A stretch of 35,170 bases of DNA from Planctomycetaceae bacterium (GCA_021298315.1 JAJTFC010000025.1:1-35170); one strand, 5' to 3'. Shown: positions 16,900 through 24,714, counted from the first letter of the stretch. Notes: a model not told the origin generated them from the sequence alone. Numbers and translations are program-made.

Positions 16900-17042
16900 C
16901 GGTTTCGAGGGAGAAAGAAGCGTACCCGCCAGGACGACCCTGGTGAAAGTGGCTAAACGTCGTCACGCTCAAAGGGTTTTCGAGCACTTTCTCCCCCAAA
17001 TCGATTTTGATGATCTACCGACCCCCGCAAGGGGGTTTTTTT
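16900..17042 (+). ncRNA. Candidate structured non-coding RNA 1
   Basis: About 140 nt with no credible protein, ending in a strong terminator. Nested pairings can be drawn by eye: P1 GGGAGAAAG (16909-16917) / CTTTCTCCC (16987-16995); P2 AGCGT (16919-16923) / ACGCT (16965-16969); P3 CCAGG (16929-16933) / CCTGG (16939-16943). The P3 loop ACGAC (16934-16938) is complementary to GTCGT (16959-16963), a possible pseudoknot. GAAAGTG (16945-16951) could instead pair with CACTTTC near 16985, offering a switch. I could not match it to 6S, SRP, tmRNA, RNase P or a riboswitch I know. The left flank is the divergent metalloprotease gene, and no plus-strand gene follows, so a cis-regulatory role is unlikely. 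Confidence 0.4.
17021..17042 (+). terminator. Intrinsic terminator of candidate ncRNA 1
   Basis: Stem ACCCCC/GGGGGT with a GCAA tetraloop followed by seven T (17036-17042). This is a textbook plus-strand Rho-independent terminator with no upstream plus-strand protein gene. Confidence 0.88.
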
Positions 17043-17059
17043 ATTTGCTTTAGGCAAAC

Positions 17060-17214
17060 TCTACCGATCCAGATCGGGCAATTCGATTTTTGCTGGTGCT
17101 AGGTCGATACCTTACGCTTGCACGGATTGGTTGTCGACCCGATTCCAAACGGATCTGGCCCACAAACCATCAGGCCATGCCATGGCGATGGATCGTCGTG
17201 GCATGGCTTTTTTT
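17060..17214 (+). ncRNA. Candidate structured non-coding RNA 2 (or read-through extension of RNA 1)
   Basis: The sequence between the two terminators can pair as CCAGATC (17069-17075) / GATCTGG (17152-17158) enclosing GGTCGA (17102-17107) / TCGACC (17134-17139). ATCGGG (17073-17078) / CCCGAT (17138-17143) is a partly exclusive alternative. It ends in a second plus-strand terminator. I see no promoter of its own, so it may be a longer form of RNA 1 made by read-through. No ORF of protein-like character was found in it. Confidence 0.25.
17174..17214 (+). terminator. Second plus-strand intrinsic terminator
   Basis: Stem GCCATGCCA (17174-17182) / TGGCATGGC (17199-17207), extended inward by GCGAT/ATCGT-type pairing, then seven T (17208-17214). 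The minus-strand reading lacks a T-run, so it serves plus-strand transcription, although the only nearby protein gene ends here from the other strand. Confidence 0.82.
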
Positions 17215-17234
17215 ATGTCCGTCGATAACCTGCC

Positions 17235-17687
17235 CTAGGTCTCATGAAGCCGATCGCCGATCCGATGGATCTCTTGGATCGAGTAGAGTTTTCCCTGGTT
17301 GCAACCTGGACATGACTTGGCCACTTGCCCCCAACGTGCTGGGCTTGCAAGGTTCTCTTTCCAGAAAGGCCAAGTTCGGCATTGCCCGGGCCGCGATTCG
17401 TAGACGCTGCATCTTCTTGTCTTAGGCTCTAGGAAAATGCAATCCCCGTCGGAGTATTCGACCAGGCTCTTGCGATGCCCTAAAGTGCGTACGAACTGGC
17501 GTTCAAAGCGATCCAGGTCGTGATCCAAACCGACTTGTTTGGCAATCGCGAGGATTTCCTGGTCATCGACCCATACGAACCCGGTCTGAGGTCCGGAGCA
17601 ACAATTCCCGCAACCGGTGCATTCAAAAGACAGTCCGTTGCGGTACCAAACCTCAGCGTCTTTAGCCAAAGACTCCGTTTCACCCAT
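17235..17687 (-). CDS. YkgJ-family cysteine cluster protein
   Basis: A 150-residue protein of the CxxCxxCC zinc/iron-chelating family. FECTGCGNCCSG (21-32) is the defining cluster, followed by CIFLEPKTRRCSVYESRPGQ (83-102) and CRTWPFW. Further cysteines at SCPGC near the C-terminus complete the usual eight. Members are often called Fe-S oxidoreductases, but the biochemical role is not established. It follows the Ppx/GppA gene by 8 bp on the same strand and is very likely co-transcribed. Confidence 0.88.
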   Translation of the reverse strand: MGETESLAKDAEVWYRNGLSFECTGCGNCCSGPQTGFVWVDDQEILAIAKQVGLDHDLDRFERQFVRTLGHRKSLVEYSDGDCIFLEPKTRRCSVYESRPGQCRTWPFWKENLASPARWGQVAKSCPGCNQGKLYSIQEIHRIGDRLHET

Positions 17688-17695
17688 CGCTCTAC

Positions 17696-19279
17696 CTATT
17701 CGAGTTCATTTCGCAACGCGACGCTCAGGCCAAAGACTTCCTCAAACAAATCACCGCTTTGTCGAATGGTCAATTGCTCGAGCGAAACATCTTCGCTACC
17801 CCGTGTGATGATCACCAACCGGTTGTCTTCTTTCAGGCACCGAATGGTTCCGATCCGCTCCGAGCGGGACTCATCGAGCGCAATGGCCAGTCGGAGCATC
17901 GCGGCCATTTTCGCAACTGCGATTCGATCGTTTCGGTCGAGGATCGAATAGCCTTCGTGTTCCGGTTGAGGAGAGGAACGCCTTTGATAGCGCACGACCA
18001 ATGAGAGCAAGAGTTGGTCGCGTTCCGATAAGCCGAATAATTCGCTATGACGAATAATGTACATCGCATGTTTATGATGGGATCGGCTCGAAATAAAGGT
18101 GCCGATCTCGTGAAGCAGGGCAGCCAGATACAAAATCAGCTCCATACGCTGATCGAGCTGATGCTCTTGCATCAAATCCAAAAACAATTTGCGACATAAC
18201 GTTGCGACGTGGCGTGCGTGGGACTCGTCAAAGGCAAAGCGTCGACCTAGGTTGATCGCCGAGAGGACGATTTGATTCCGCAGTTCTACGGTCCAAGCGT
18301 CTCGGACCGAAAGCTCGGTCAAGAGTCCATCTCGCAGATTCGTATCGGCCACGAACAATTGCTCGCTTTTGAACTCTTTGGCCAGCAGCGCATAACTCAT
18401 CAAGGCGGGCCAGAGTGTTTCGGTGTCGGCAAAGCTCATCGAATAGCGACTGACGAGTTGATCCTCGTGAAGGTTTCCAATTTGGCGAGCAAAGGCCAGC
18501 AATGCATCGGCCGATACGCGATGCATTTCGCCTTCTGCGACCACCGAATCGATGTTCTTGACGGCCATGCGAACATCACCGCCGATAGCGACCATTTGGA
18601 TTTGCGTCTCACCTACATTCTCGGATATCTGATGGACAATCCGCCGGATCTGCGTTTCGAGGATGGCTCGCTGCTTGGAATGGGAGGTCTTGAATCGATC
18701 GACTTGTTCGAGCATCCGAAGCGAACCTAGTCGATAGGTATTGGAGAATTGGATGTTACCGGCACTGACGACCAAAATCTCCGTGCTGCCGCTGCCGACT
18801 TCGACGACGATCGTTTTTACCGAGGCGAGAATCGGATTGGCTTGCATGAGCGGCTGGATTCCCATGTAGGTGATCCGGTTGACTTCCGCCTCATCGAGGA
18901 TCTTTACTTCGAGCCCTGTAGCGATATAGATTCTATCGAGGAACGCTAAACGATTGCTGGCTTCCCGCACGGCACTCGTTGCCACCAATCGGATCTGATC
19001 GGGCCGAGTGATGCCGTATTCTTGCATGAGCCGCCGATAGCTACGCAAGATACGGACGCACTCTTCGATACTCGGTCTAGAGATCTCTTGGCTGGTAAAG
19101 GTGTCCTTGCCTAACGAGACCGCACGCGAGACTTCCTCGATCGTGCGAACTTGTCCATGACCTTCGATCTCCGCGATCGCCATGCGGATGCTTGTCGAAC
19201 CGATGTCGACGACGGCAACGGCCCGACCCGTACTCGACGGCGGATTCCCGTTTGCTTGCTGTCCGATCCTACTCGACAT
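17696..19279 (-). CDS. ppx: Ppx/GppA family exopolyphosphatase
   Basis: A 527-residue member of the ASKHA-fold Ppx/GppA phosphatases, which remove phosphate from polyphosphate or from pppGpp. The N-terminal phosphate loop is VAVVDIGSTSIRMAIAEI (21-38). VRLVATSAVREASNR-like text (RLVATSAVREASN) and the second phosphate loop VEVGSGSTEILVV follow in family order. The C-terminal half is HD-like (LLHEIGTFISSRSHHKH...), as in E. coli Ppx. Which substrate is used cannot be read from the sequence. The start ATG 19279 lies 22 bp from a hexanucleotide repeat. It probably forms an operon with the cysteine-cluster gene. Confidence 0.92.
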   Translation of the reverse strand: MSSRIGQQANGNPPSSTGRAVAVVDIGSTSIRMAIAEIEGHGQVRTIEEVSRAVSLGKDTFTSQEISRPSIEECVRILRSYRRLMQEYGITRPDQIRLVATSAVREASNRLAFLDRIYIATGLEVKILDEAEVNRITYMGIQPLMQANPILASVKTIVVEVGSGSTEILVVSAGNIQFSNTYRLGSLRMLEQVDRFKTSHSKQRAILETQIRRIVHQISENVGETQIQMVAIGGDVRMAVKNIDSVVAEGEMHRVSADALLAFARQIGNLHEDQLVSRYSMSFADTETLWPALMSYALLAKEFKSEQLFVADTNLRDGLLTELSVRDAWTVELRNQIVLSAINLGRRFAFDESHARHVATLCRKLFLDLMQEHQLDQRMELILYLAALLHEIGTFISSRSHHKHAMYIIRHSELFGLSERDQLLLSLVVRYQRRSSPQPEHEGYSILDRNDRIAVAKMAAMLRLAIALDESRSERIGTIRCLKEDNRLVIITRGSEDVSLEQLTIRQSGDLFEEVFGLSVALRNELE

Positions 19280-19300
19280 GTACTACCCTTTCAAAACTTC

Positions 19301-19345
19301 GAGTACGAGTACCGTTTCACTGAGTACGAGTACGAGTACGAGTAC
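19301..19345. repeat. GAGTAC hexanucleotide repeat upstream of ppx
   Basis: Two GAGTAC units (19301-19312) and four more (19322-19345) are separated by nine bases. They sit 22-66 bp upstream of the ppx ATG, where its promoter should be. A further isolated GAGTACGAG occurs near 13012. Change in copy number could alter promoter spacing. Confidence 0.9.
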
Positions 19346-19438
19346 GAATAGAACCAGTGGTATAAATTCTCAGCCACGATAATTCCTGAAGAACTCAAAA
19401 CCTGTCAAAGGTTCATTCAATCATATTTTACTCGGACT

Positions 19439-20620
19439 TTACAGGTCAATTTTGCCCTCGATTTCCAGGGTTCGAACCACGTCGGCGAGTTTTAGGCCAT
19501 GCTCGATGGCGATTTTTCGACACTCCTCATACTCGGGCGATAATTCCCGCTTGCCATCAGGATAAATCACTTCCTTGCAAGCCACCTTGCCCCATGGGCT
19601 GTCGATCTGAAGGCTCCTGCGAACAAGGATACTGCGATCCTGCAAACTTCGTCGAATCCCGAGCGTTCGGGTGTGCCGAAACATCACTTGCTCGATCCGC
19701 TCAGTGTGCTCGGGATCTGCAATGACACTCAGGAGCGTTCCTGGCCGATTCTTCTTCATCTGAATCGCCATGGTAAAGACATCTAACGCTCCGGCTTGCC
19801 ATAGTTGCTCGATTGCAAAGCCAATCTCTTCGCCCGTTACATCGTCGAGGTTTGTCTCGAGGACAACGACTCGGTCGCCATGATGTTCCTGAGCATGCAA
19901 AGCCTCATGCTCGGTGCCCAGGAATATCCGAAGCAGATTGGCTCGGTCATGAAACTCCAGAGTACCGGCTCCTGAACCGATCGATTCAAGTTGCATCGAG
20001 GGCATGGCCCCATAGGAACCGACCAGTTCAGACAAGATGGCCGCTCCGGTTGGAGTGGTCATTTCGTATGGCAAATTGCACTGAGCGATCGCTGCGCCCT
20101 TGAGCAACTCCGCAGTTGCCGGTGCGGGTAACGGGACTCGGCCATGGGCGATTTGGACAAAACCTGTACCGGTTGGAACAGGACTGGCCATGGCACGCTC
20201 GATTCGGAGTTGGTCCCAAGCCACGGCAGTACCTACGATATCGACGATCGAATCGATCGCTCCAACTTCATGAAAGTGAACTTGGTCGATCGATACCCCA
20301 TGTACCGCCGCTTCGGCTTTGGCAAGCCTCTCGAAGATCCGACTCGCGATTTTTCGAGCACCACTGCTGAGCCTCGCCCGGGTGATGCAACTGAGGATTT
20401 GATCCAGATCCCGATGCTGTGGATCCTCGGGAGCAGCAATGTGGAGTTTGATCGCGCGAAAGCCTCGTTTGCGAACGGTTGCTACGGAAAGTTGGGCTCC
20501 CAAATCCATCGAATCGATTGCCGATTGAATGCTCGATAGATTCGCTCCGCAGTCGATGAGGGCCGCAAGGGTCATATCGCCGCTGATGCCACTCGAACAA
20601 TCCAAATAAGCGACAGGCAT
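19439..20620 (-). CDS. larC: Nickel pincer cofactor biosynthesis protein LarC
   Basis: A 393-residue LarC (formerly DUF111), the nickel insertase that makes the nickel-pincer nucleotide cofactor of lactate racemase and related LarA enzymes. Visible: YLDCSSGISGDMTLAALID (start), VHFHEVGAIDSIVDIVG, the MTTPTGAAIL segment, ETNLDDVTGE and a C-terminal IQMKKNRPGTLLSV block. ATG 20620 puts the conserved MPVAYLDCSSG at the N-terminus; an in-frame upstream start at 20683 would add 21 unconserved residues. Here the protein is one continuous frame, unlike Lactobacillus plantarum larC, which is split and joined by frameshifting. larA, larB and larE are absent from the window. It is divergent from exbD, with 86 bp between starts. 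Confidence 0.93.
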   Translation of the reverse strand: MPVAYLDCSSGISGDMTLAALIDCGANLSSIQSAIDSMDLGAQLSVATVRKRGFRAIKLHIAAPEDPQHRDLDQILSCITRARLSSGARKIASRIFERLAKAEAAVHGVSIDQVHFHEVGAIDSIVDIVGTAVAWDQLRIERAMASPVPTGTGFVQIAHGRVPLPAPATAELLKGAAIAQCNLPYEMTTPTGAAILSELVGSYGAMPSMQLESIGSGAGTLEFHDRANLLRIFLGTEHEALHAQEHHGDRVVVLETNLDDVTGEEIGFAIEQLWQAGALDVFTMAIQMKKNRPGTLLSVIADPEHTERIEQVMFRHTRTLGIRRSLQDRSILVRRSLQIDSPWGKVACKEVIYPDGKRELSPEYEECRKIAIEHGLKLADVVRTLEIEGKIDL

Positions 20621-20694
20621 ACTCGATATGATTTTCTGTTGTGAGGAGTAAGTAGATCCAGATAAAATGGCTAAACGCAGCAACGTCCGTTTGG

Positions 20695-20700
20695 TACAAT
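20695..20700 (+). promoter_or_regulatory. Putative -10 element of the exbD pair (leaderless transcript)
   Basis: TACAAT ends only six bases before the exbD ATG at 20707, so transcription would begin at or next to the start codon. No ribosome binding site is visible upstream. The -35 is poor. Confidence 0.35.
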
Positions 20701-20706
20701 TTTAGC

Positions 20707-21129
20707 ATGAGAGTTCCCAATTATCCCGGTAGCCGTGGCGTTTCGATCAACCTAACGCCAATGATCGACGTGACGTTTTTGCTGATTATTTTCTTCTTGG
20801 TCAGCAGCCATCTGGCCAAGCAGGAGAATTTTCTGCCCCTGGAACTACCCGTTGCCGCTTCAGGAATCTCTGATTTCTCGGATCGAACCACTCTGACGAT
20901 CCAAATCCCATCGGATGGAACCTATCTGGTCAACAGTACTGAGGTTTCTTTGGATCAGGTTCGCAATACGATCCTCGTCAAGATGGACGAGAATGCGAAG
21001 AATCCGATCCGCATTCGAATCCGAACCGACAAATCTGCAAGCTACGCACCGATTGCTAAGTTGCTCAAGGTCTGTGCGCTGACCGGAAATACCGATATCG
21101 TCTTTGCCGTGTATGAGGATGAGCGATGA
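20707..21129 (+). CDS. exbD: ExbD/TolR family biopolymer transport protein (first of pair)
   Basis: A 140-residue ExbD/TolR protein. A short cytoplasmic N-terminus precedes a single membrane helix (about 20-38), INLTPMIDVTFLLIIFFLV, containing the proton-path aspartate Asp21. The periplasmic domain follows, with TLTIQIPSDGTYLVN and IRIRTDKSASYAPIAKLLKVC, the typical ExbD fold. With ExbB/TolQ it would couple proton motive force to an outer-membrane process. No ExbB/TolQ (MotA-type) gene lies in the window. Its stop overlaps the next gene's ATG by 4 bp. Confidence 0.92.
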   Translation: MRVPNYPGSRGVSINLTPMIDVTFLLIIFFLVSSHLAKQENFLPLELPVAASGISDFSDRTTLTIQIPSDGTYLVNSTEVSLDQVRNTILVKMDENAKNPIRIRIRTDKSASYAPIAKLLKVCALTGNTDIVFAVYEDER

Positions 21130-21578
21130 AAACCAACTACAGCAATCCGCGAGGACGCACATCGCTCGATAGCATGATGACACCGATGATCGATGTGGTG
21201 TTTCTGCTATTGGTATTCTTTTTGACCACCTCCTCTTTCCAGCGTCTGGAAAAACTCCTGCCTAGCTCGGTATCGGCCAAGTCCGATTCGGCTCTTGGGG
21301 ATTCCAACGAACCCCCACCTAGCCCACCGCAGGAAGACATCCACGATTGCGTGATCAAGCTCAAGGCCCAGGGCAATCAGATCCAATACCAGTGGAACGG
21401 CTTAGAAGTCGCATCGCTACAAGAGATCCAAGAGAGGCTTGCAGCGATCTTGAAGGTGCGAGCCGATGTTCCGATCATCGTCGATCCGGAGGACAGCATC
21501 CTTGCTGGCGATGCGCTTGGCGTCTACGACATCGCCAAGCGATCCGGAGCAAGCGCGGTCTATATGGTCGCTAGATAA
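21126..21578 (+). CDS. exbD: ExbD/TolR family biopolymer transport protein (second of pair)
   Basis: A 150-residue second ExbD/TolR. MMTPMIDVVFLLLVFFLTTS (17-36) carries the essential Asp23. A Pro-rich linker (NEPPPSPPQED) precedes the periplasmic domain with VIKLKAQGNQIQYQWNG and VPIIVDPEDSILAGDALGVY. The two proteins differ clearly, so this is not a recent duplication. Paired ExbD genes encoding a likely heterodimer are seen in planctomycetes and proteobacteria, usually next to a MotA/TolQ gene that is missing here. Coupled to the first gene by ATGA overlap. Confidence 0.92.
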   Translation: MKTNYSNPRGRTSLDSMMTPMIDVVFLLLVFFLTTSSFQRLEKLLPSSVSAKSDSALGDSNEPPPSPPQEDIHDCVIKLKAQGNQIQYQWNGLEVASLQEIQERLAAILKVRADVPIIVDPEDSILAGDALGVYDIAKRSGASAVYMVAR

Positions 21579-21602
21579 CTATTTCGGAACTTTCGCAAGA
21601 CC

Positions 21603-21863
21603 CTACGCAGGGACGATGTCGCGCATCTTGGGTTCGAGGTAAGTCACCGTCGTGAACATGCTCGCTAGATTGCCGTAGTCCTCCTCGGGAATCTGAACGC
21701 GGTGACGTTTGCGCAACTCCATCACAATGTCCAAAAAGTCCATGCTGTCGAGCTCAAGCTGCTCGCGAAAAGACTTGCTGTCATCAAGACCGGAAAGATC
21801 CTCGTCTGGAGCAATGTCGCTCAAAATGTCGAGAATCTCATTCCGGATTTCTGCGGCTGTCAT
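21603..21863 (-). CDS. Acyl carrier protein
   Basis: An 86-residue acidic four-helix acyl carrier protein. The phosphopantetheine attachment serine is Ser40 in LELDSMDFLDIVMEL. The family's hydrophobic pattern and length fit. It differs from a housekeeping AcpP in the extended C-terminus (TYLEPKMRDIVPA). It lies 74 bp after the beta-ketoacyl synthase on the same strand and would carry the growing acyl chain for it. A specialised lipid or secondary metabolite pathway is inferred; no ketoreductase or dehydratase is adjacent. Confidence 0.9.
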   Translation of the reverse strand: MTAAEIRNEILDILSDIAPDEDLSGLDDSKSFREQLELDSMDFLDIVMELRKRHRVQIPEEDYGNLASMFTTVTYLEPKMRDIVPA

Positions 21864-21937
21864 GGATCAATTCACTCCCAAGGATATTCGTAATGAAATT
21901 CAAATTTGTCTGCGGACCCTTTGAAACCAACGTCGCA

Positions 21938-23200
21938 CTAAAACCGCCTGACGATCAGCACGGAATTGATCCCCAACATCCCAAAGGAGTTGTTGAGAAT
22001 GTAGTCGACGCGTCGAAGTTCCTGCGGCTGGTTGATCACCAGTCCGTCCAAGGCACATTGCGGATCCAAATTGTCCACATTTATCGTAGCATGGCAAACC
22101 CCGTCCTCAAAACTAGGTAAATTCCCTGCCAATTCCAAGGCCCCGGCCGCACCCATGGTGTGCCCTATGAAACTTTTGGTGTTGTTGAAACGAACCGAGT
22201 CTACCCCGGAAAATACCTGCCGAAGCGCTTCGCACTCCTGGTTGTCTCCACTGGTCGTCCCGGTCGCGTGGGTACTGACGATCTGTATTTGCTCGGCCGA
22301 AAGCCCCCCACGAGCCAATGCCATCCGCACACACTGGGCCTGACGCTCCGGGTTCGGGAGCACAAAATCTGTCGCGTCGGTGTTGATCGCATAGGACACA
22401 ATCTCCGCGATGATCTTTGCCGAACGCTTCTTGGCATCCGACAAGCGTTCAAGGATGTACAAACAACCACCTTCGGAGACGACGATCCCATTTCGCTCCT
22501 TATCAAAAGGTCGCGATGCTTTCGTCGGATCGCTGTGGCTTGCAAGTGCCCCTTGGGATTTGAACGAAGCAAAGATCCCGAAGGTGTGGATACTCTCGGC
22601 AACTCCGCCTGCGATCGCCAGATCGCATTCTCCTAAACGGAGCATCTGTACGCCTTGGATGATCCCTGCATTGCCGGCAGCACAAGCTGCACCGATGGTG
22701 TAGTGCGGACCGGTGATCCCCAAATTCAGCGCGATTTCCCCAGCGGGGTTGTTGGCCACCGTGCGAGGATTGTGATGGTGTGACCAGACCGATGTGTCGT
22801 AGTTGAACTGAGAGATCGAGTAGATCTCGTTTTCGGTTTCAACGTTCCCATGTTCGGTGATCCCAACATAGATGCCCACTCGGGACTTGTCGATGTTTGC
22901 CCAATCCAGACCACTGCGAGCGATCGCTTCGCCAGCCGACCAAATACCTACCGTGCCGGCTCGCGTGCCTCGCCTTGCGTCGCGACGACTCTGGTACTTG
23001 GTCCCTTCAAACTCGCATACCCCGGCGTGGGTATCCCCTACATAACGGATGTTGTAATTTCGTACACCGCTACGACCAGCGAGCAACGCTTCGCGATAGC
23101 TTTCAAGGTTCGTGCCGTTGGGGCTCGTGAGCCCCACAGAGGTCATGACAATCCGTTGATCGTCCGGGAGGGTCGAAGTTCGATCGGGATAAGTCGACAT
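21938..23200 (-). CDS. Beta-ketoacyl-[acyl-carrier-protein] synthase (FabF-like)
   Basis: A 420-residue condensing enzyme (thiolase fold) that extends acyl chains by decarboxylative condensation with malonyl-ACP. Active-site Cys173 in IGAACAAGNAGI, His311 in VSTHATGTTSGDNQE and His347 in KSFIGHTMGAAGALE give the Cys-His-His triad of KAS I/II. I chose ATG 23200, preceded by AGGA at good spacing; the frame extends 14 residues further to 23242 without support. The Cys segment (GAACAAG) is not the usual housekeeping FabF TACA motif, which suggests a specialised enzyme working with the neighbouring acyl carrier protein. Complete and apparently active. Confidence 0.93.
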   Translation of the reverse strand: MSTYPDRTSTLPDDQRIVMTSVGLTSPNGTNLESYREALLAGRSGVRNYNIRYVGDTHAGVCEFEGTKYQSRRDARRGTRAGTVGIWSAGEAIARSGLDWANIDKSRVGIYVGITEHGNVETENEIYSISQFNYDTSVWSHHHNPRTVANNPAGEIALNLGITGPHYTIGAACAAGNAGIIQGVQMLRLGECDLAIAGGVAESIHTFGIFASFKSQGALASHSDPTKASRPFDKERNGIVVSEGGCLYILERLSDAKKRSAKIIAEIVSYAINTDATDFVLPNPERQAQCVRMALARGGLSAEQIQIVSTHATGTTSGDNQECEALRQVFSGVDSVRFNNTKSFIGHTMGAAGALELAGNLPSFEDGVCHATINVDNLDPQCALDGLVINQPQELRRVDYILNNSFGMLGINSVLIVRRF

Positions 23201-23277
23201 AAAGATCCTGCGAGGGTGAATCGGCCAAATCACAAAAGCCAAGCCTCTGTGAACTGCAATTTTCTAACCAACCCAAC

Positions 23278-24636
23278 TTAAAAGATCCAGTGTTGCAGGA
23301 AATAAACTGCAATTCCCGCAAAATATCCTGCGAAGGCAAGGGGAGAGATTTTCCGCAAATACCAGAAAAAGTCGATCTTCTCGAGCCCCATGGCCGCTAC
23401 CCCGGCAGCAGAGCCGATGATCAAACAGCTCCCCCCTGTCCCCCCACAGTAAGCTAGCAACATCCAAAACGGATCGTTCAGAGGATTGCTTGCCGAATAC
23501 ATTTCGATCCCGGCTGCCACCAGCGGCACATTGTCGACGACCGCTGAAACAAGCCCGATGATCACCGCGATGAGCGACTGATTCTTTAAGGTCGCTTGCA
23601 AGTACTCGGCAAGCTGCGTCAGCACATTCATCGATCCCAAAGCACCGACGGCTAGCAGGATCCCGAGAAAGAACAAAACGCTCGACATATCGATTCGCCG
23701 CAAAGCAGCCAACACACCGGTACTGCTCTTGGTCCTATCGTCCATCGTATGTGAAACGAGTTCCGATGCGAGCCACAGAAATCCTAAACTCAGCATCATT
23801 CCCATAAAGGGAGGCAAATGGGTATAGGTCTTGAAGATCGGCACGCTGAGCAGACCTGCAACACCGAGAAACAAAAACAACGCCTTGTGCCATGTCTGGA
23901 TCGATCGGGCTTCCTCGTCGGCACTGGTCTCTTTAGGTGACTCGAGCTGGCCTTTGAGTTGCATCGACAGGATTCCTAAGGGAACGAGCAAGCACGCCAA
24001 GCTCGCGAGAAATAAATCCCGCATCACCTCCCACTCTCCGATCTTGTGCTTCATCCAGATCATCGTTGTCGTGACGTCTCCGATGACTGTCCAAGCTCCC
24101 CCTGCATTGGCCGCGATGACCACGATGCCAACATACACCAGTCGCAACTGGGTATCAGCAACCAGCTTGCGGAGCACCGAAATCATCACAATCGTTGTAG
24201 TCAGGTTGTCCAACACCGACGATAAAAAGAAGGTAAAGATCCCGATAACCCACAGCAAAGAGACTTTGCTTTTGGATCGAACAAAACGTGTGATCAGCGA
24301 GAAACCCTCATGCGCGTCGACCAGTTCGACGATCGTCATCGCGCCTATTAAGAAGAACAGGATCCCAGCGGTCTCGGAGAACAGATGGCTCAATTGGCCA
24401 TCGACGAGAAAATGCAGTTTCGGATCCAATCCTCCTTCGCTATCCGCGGTGCCATGGGCGGCTTGCCAGTGCTCGAAAGCTTGGGTGGGAACGAGCGTTC
24501 CGTAGTTCAGAGCATAGAGTGTCCAGCACAGCACTCCGGTCAGGATGGCTGAGGCGGCTTTATTGATGTGGATCTGGTGCTCCAAAGCGATAGCAAGGTA
24601 GCCCAAGACAAAAAGGATGATGATGGCGGTAAGCAT
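23278..24636 (-). CDS. nhaD: NhaD-type sodium:proton antiporter
   Basis: A 452-residue membrane protein with about 11-13 helices, in the ion transporter superfamily. It exchanges cytoplasmic Na+ (or Li+) for external H+. Features of NhaD include HQIHINKAASAILTGV near the N-terminus, the SSVLDNLTTTIVM segment with its conserved Asp, AANAGGAWTVIGDVTTTMIW, the second repeat LVSAVVDNVPLVAAGIEMY, and GGTGGSCLIIGSAAGVAAMG. The twin DN motifs in the two inverted repeats are the expected cation-binding elements. A roughly 50-residue hydrophilic loop (AHGTADSEGGLDPK) lies after helix 2. Sodium extrusion fits a marine or brackish lifestyle (inferred). Confidence 0.93.
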   Translation of the reverse strand: MLTAIIILFVLGYLAIALEHQIHINKAASAILTGVLCWTLYALNYGTLVPTQAFEHWQAAHGTADSEGGLDPKLHFLVDGQLSHLFSETAGILFFLIGAMTIVELVDAHEGFSLITRFVRSKSKVSLLWVIGIFTFFLSSVLDNLTTTIVMISVLRKLVADTQLRLVYVGIVVIAANAGGAWTVIGDVTTTMIWMKHKIGEWEVMRDLFLASLACLLVPLGILSMQLKGQLESPKETSADEEARSIQTWHKALFLFLGVAGLLSVPIFKTYTHLPPFMGMMLSLGFLWLASELVSHTMDDRTKSSTGVLAALRRIDMSSVLFFLGILLAVGALGSMNVLTQLAEYLQATLKNQSLIAVIIGLVSAVVDNVPLVAAGIEMYSASNPLNDPFWMLLAYCGGTGGSCLIIGSAAGVAAMGLEKIDFFWYLRKISPLAFAGYFAGIAVYFLQHWIF

Positions 24637-24714
24637 GGAAGAGAAAAACCAGTGGTAGAAGAGCCAGTAGAGTCTTGGGTGGGTAGACTATGGGGCAATC
24701 ATGATACACCAAAA

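Noticed and set aside
16900..17042. 6S RNA, SRP RNA, tmRNA or RNase P RNA
   Set aside because: None of the conserved core sequences I know (for example the GGAAGCAGCC SRP loop) is present on either strand, and the length does not fit tmRNA or RNase P.
16871..17053. 60-codon ORF across the ncRNA candidate
   Set aside because: It reads through the terminator hairpin, has no ribosome binding site and no recognisable domain.
17100..17160. Possible tRNA suggested by GGTTGTCGACCC
   Set aside because: No acceptor/anticodon arrangement of correct length surrounds it and the loop sizes do not fit.
19151..19382. ORFs encoding YEYEYE or STSTST tails over the GAGTAC repeat
   Set aside because: They are produced by translating the hexanucleotide repeat and overlap the ppx N-terminus on the other strand.
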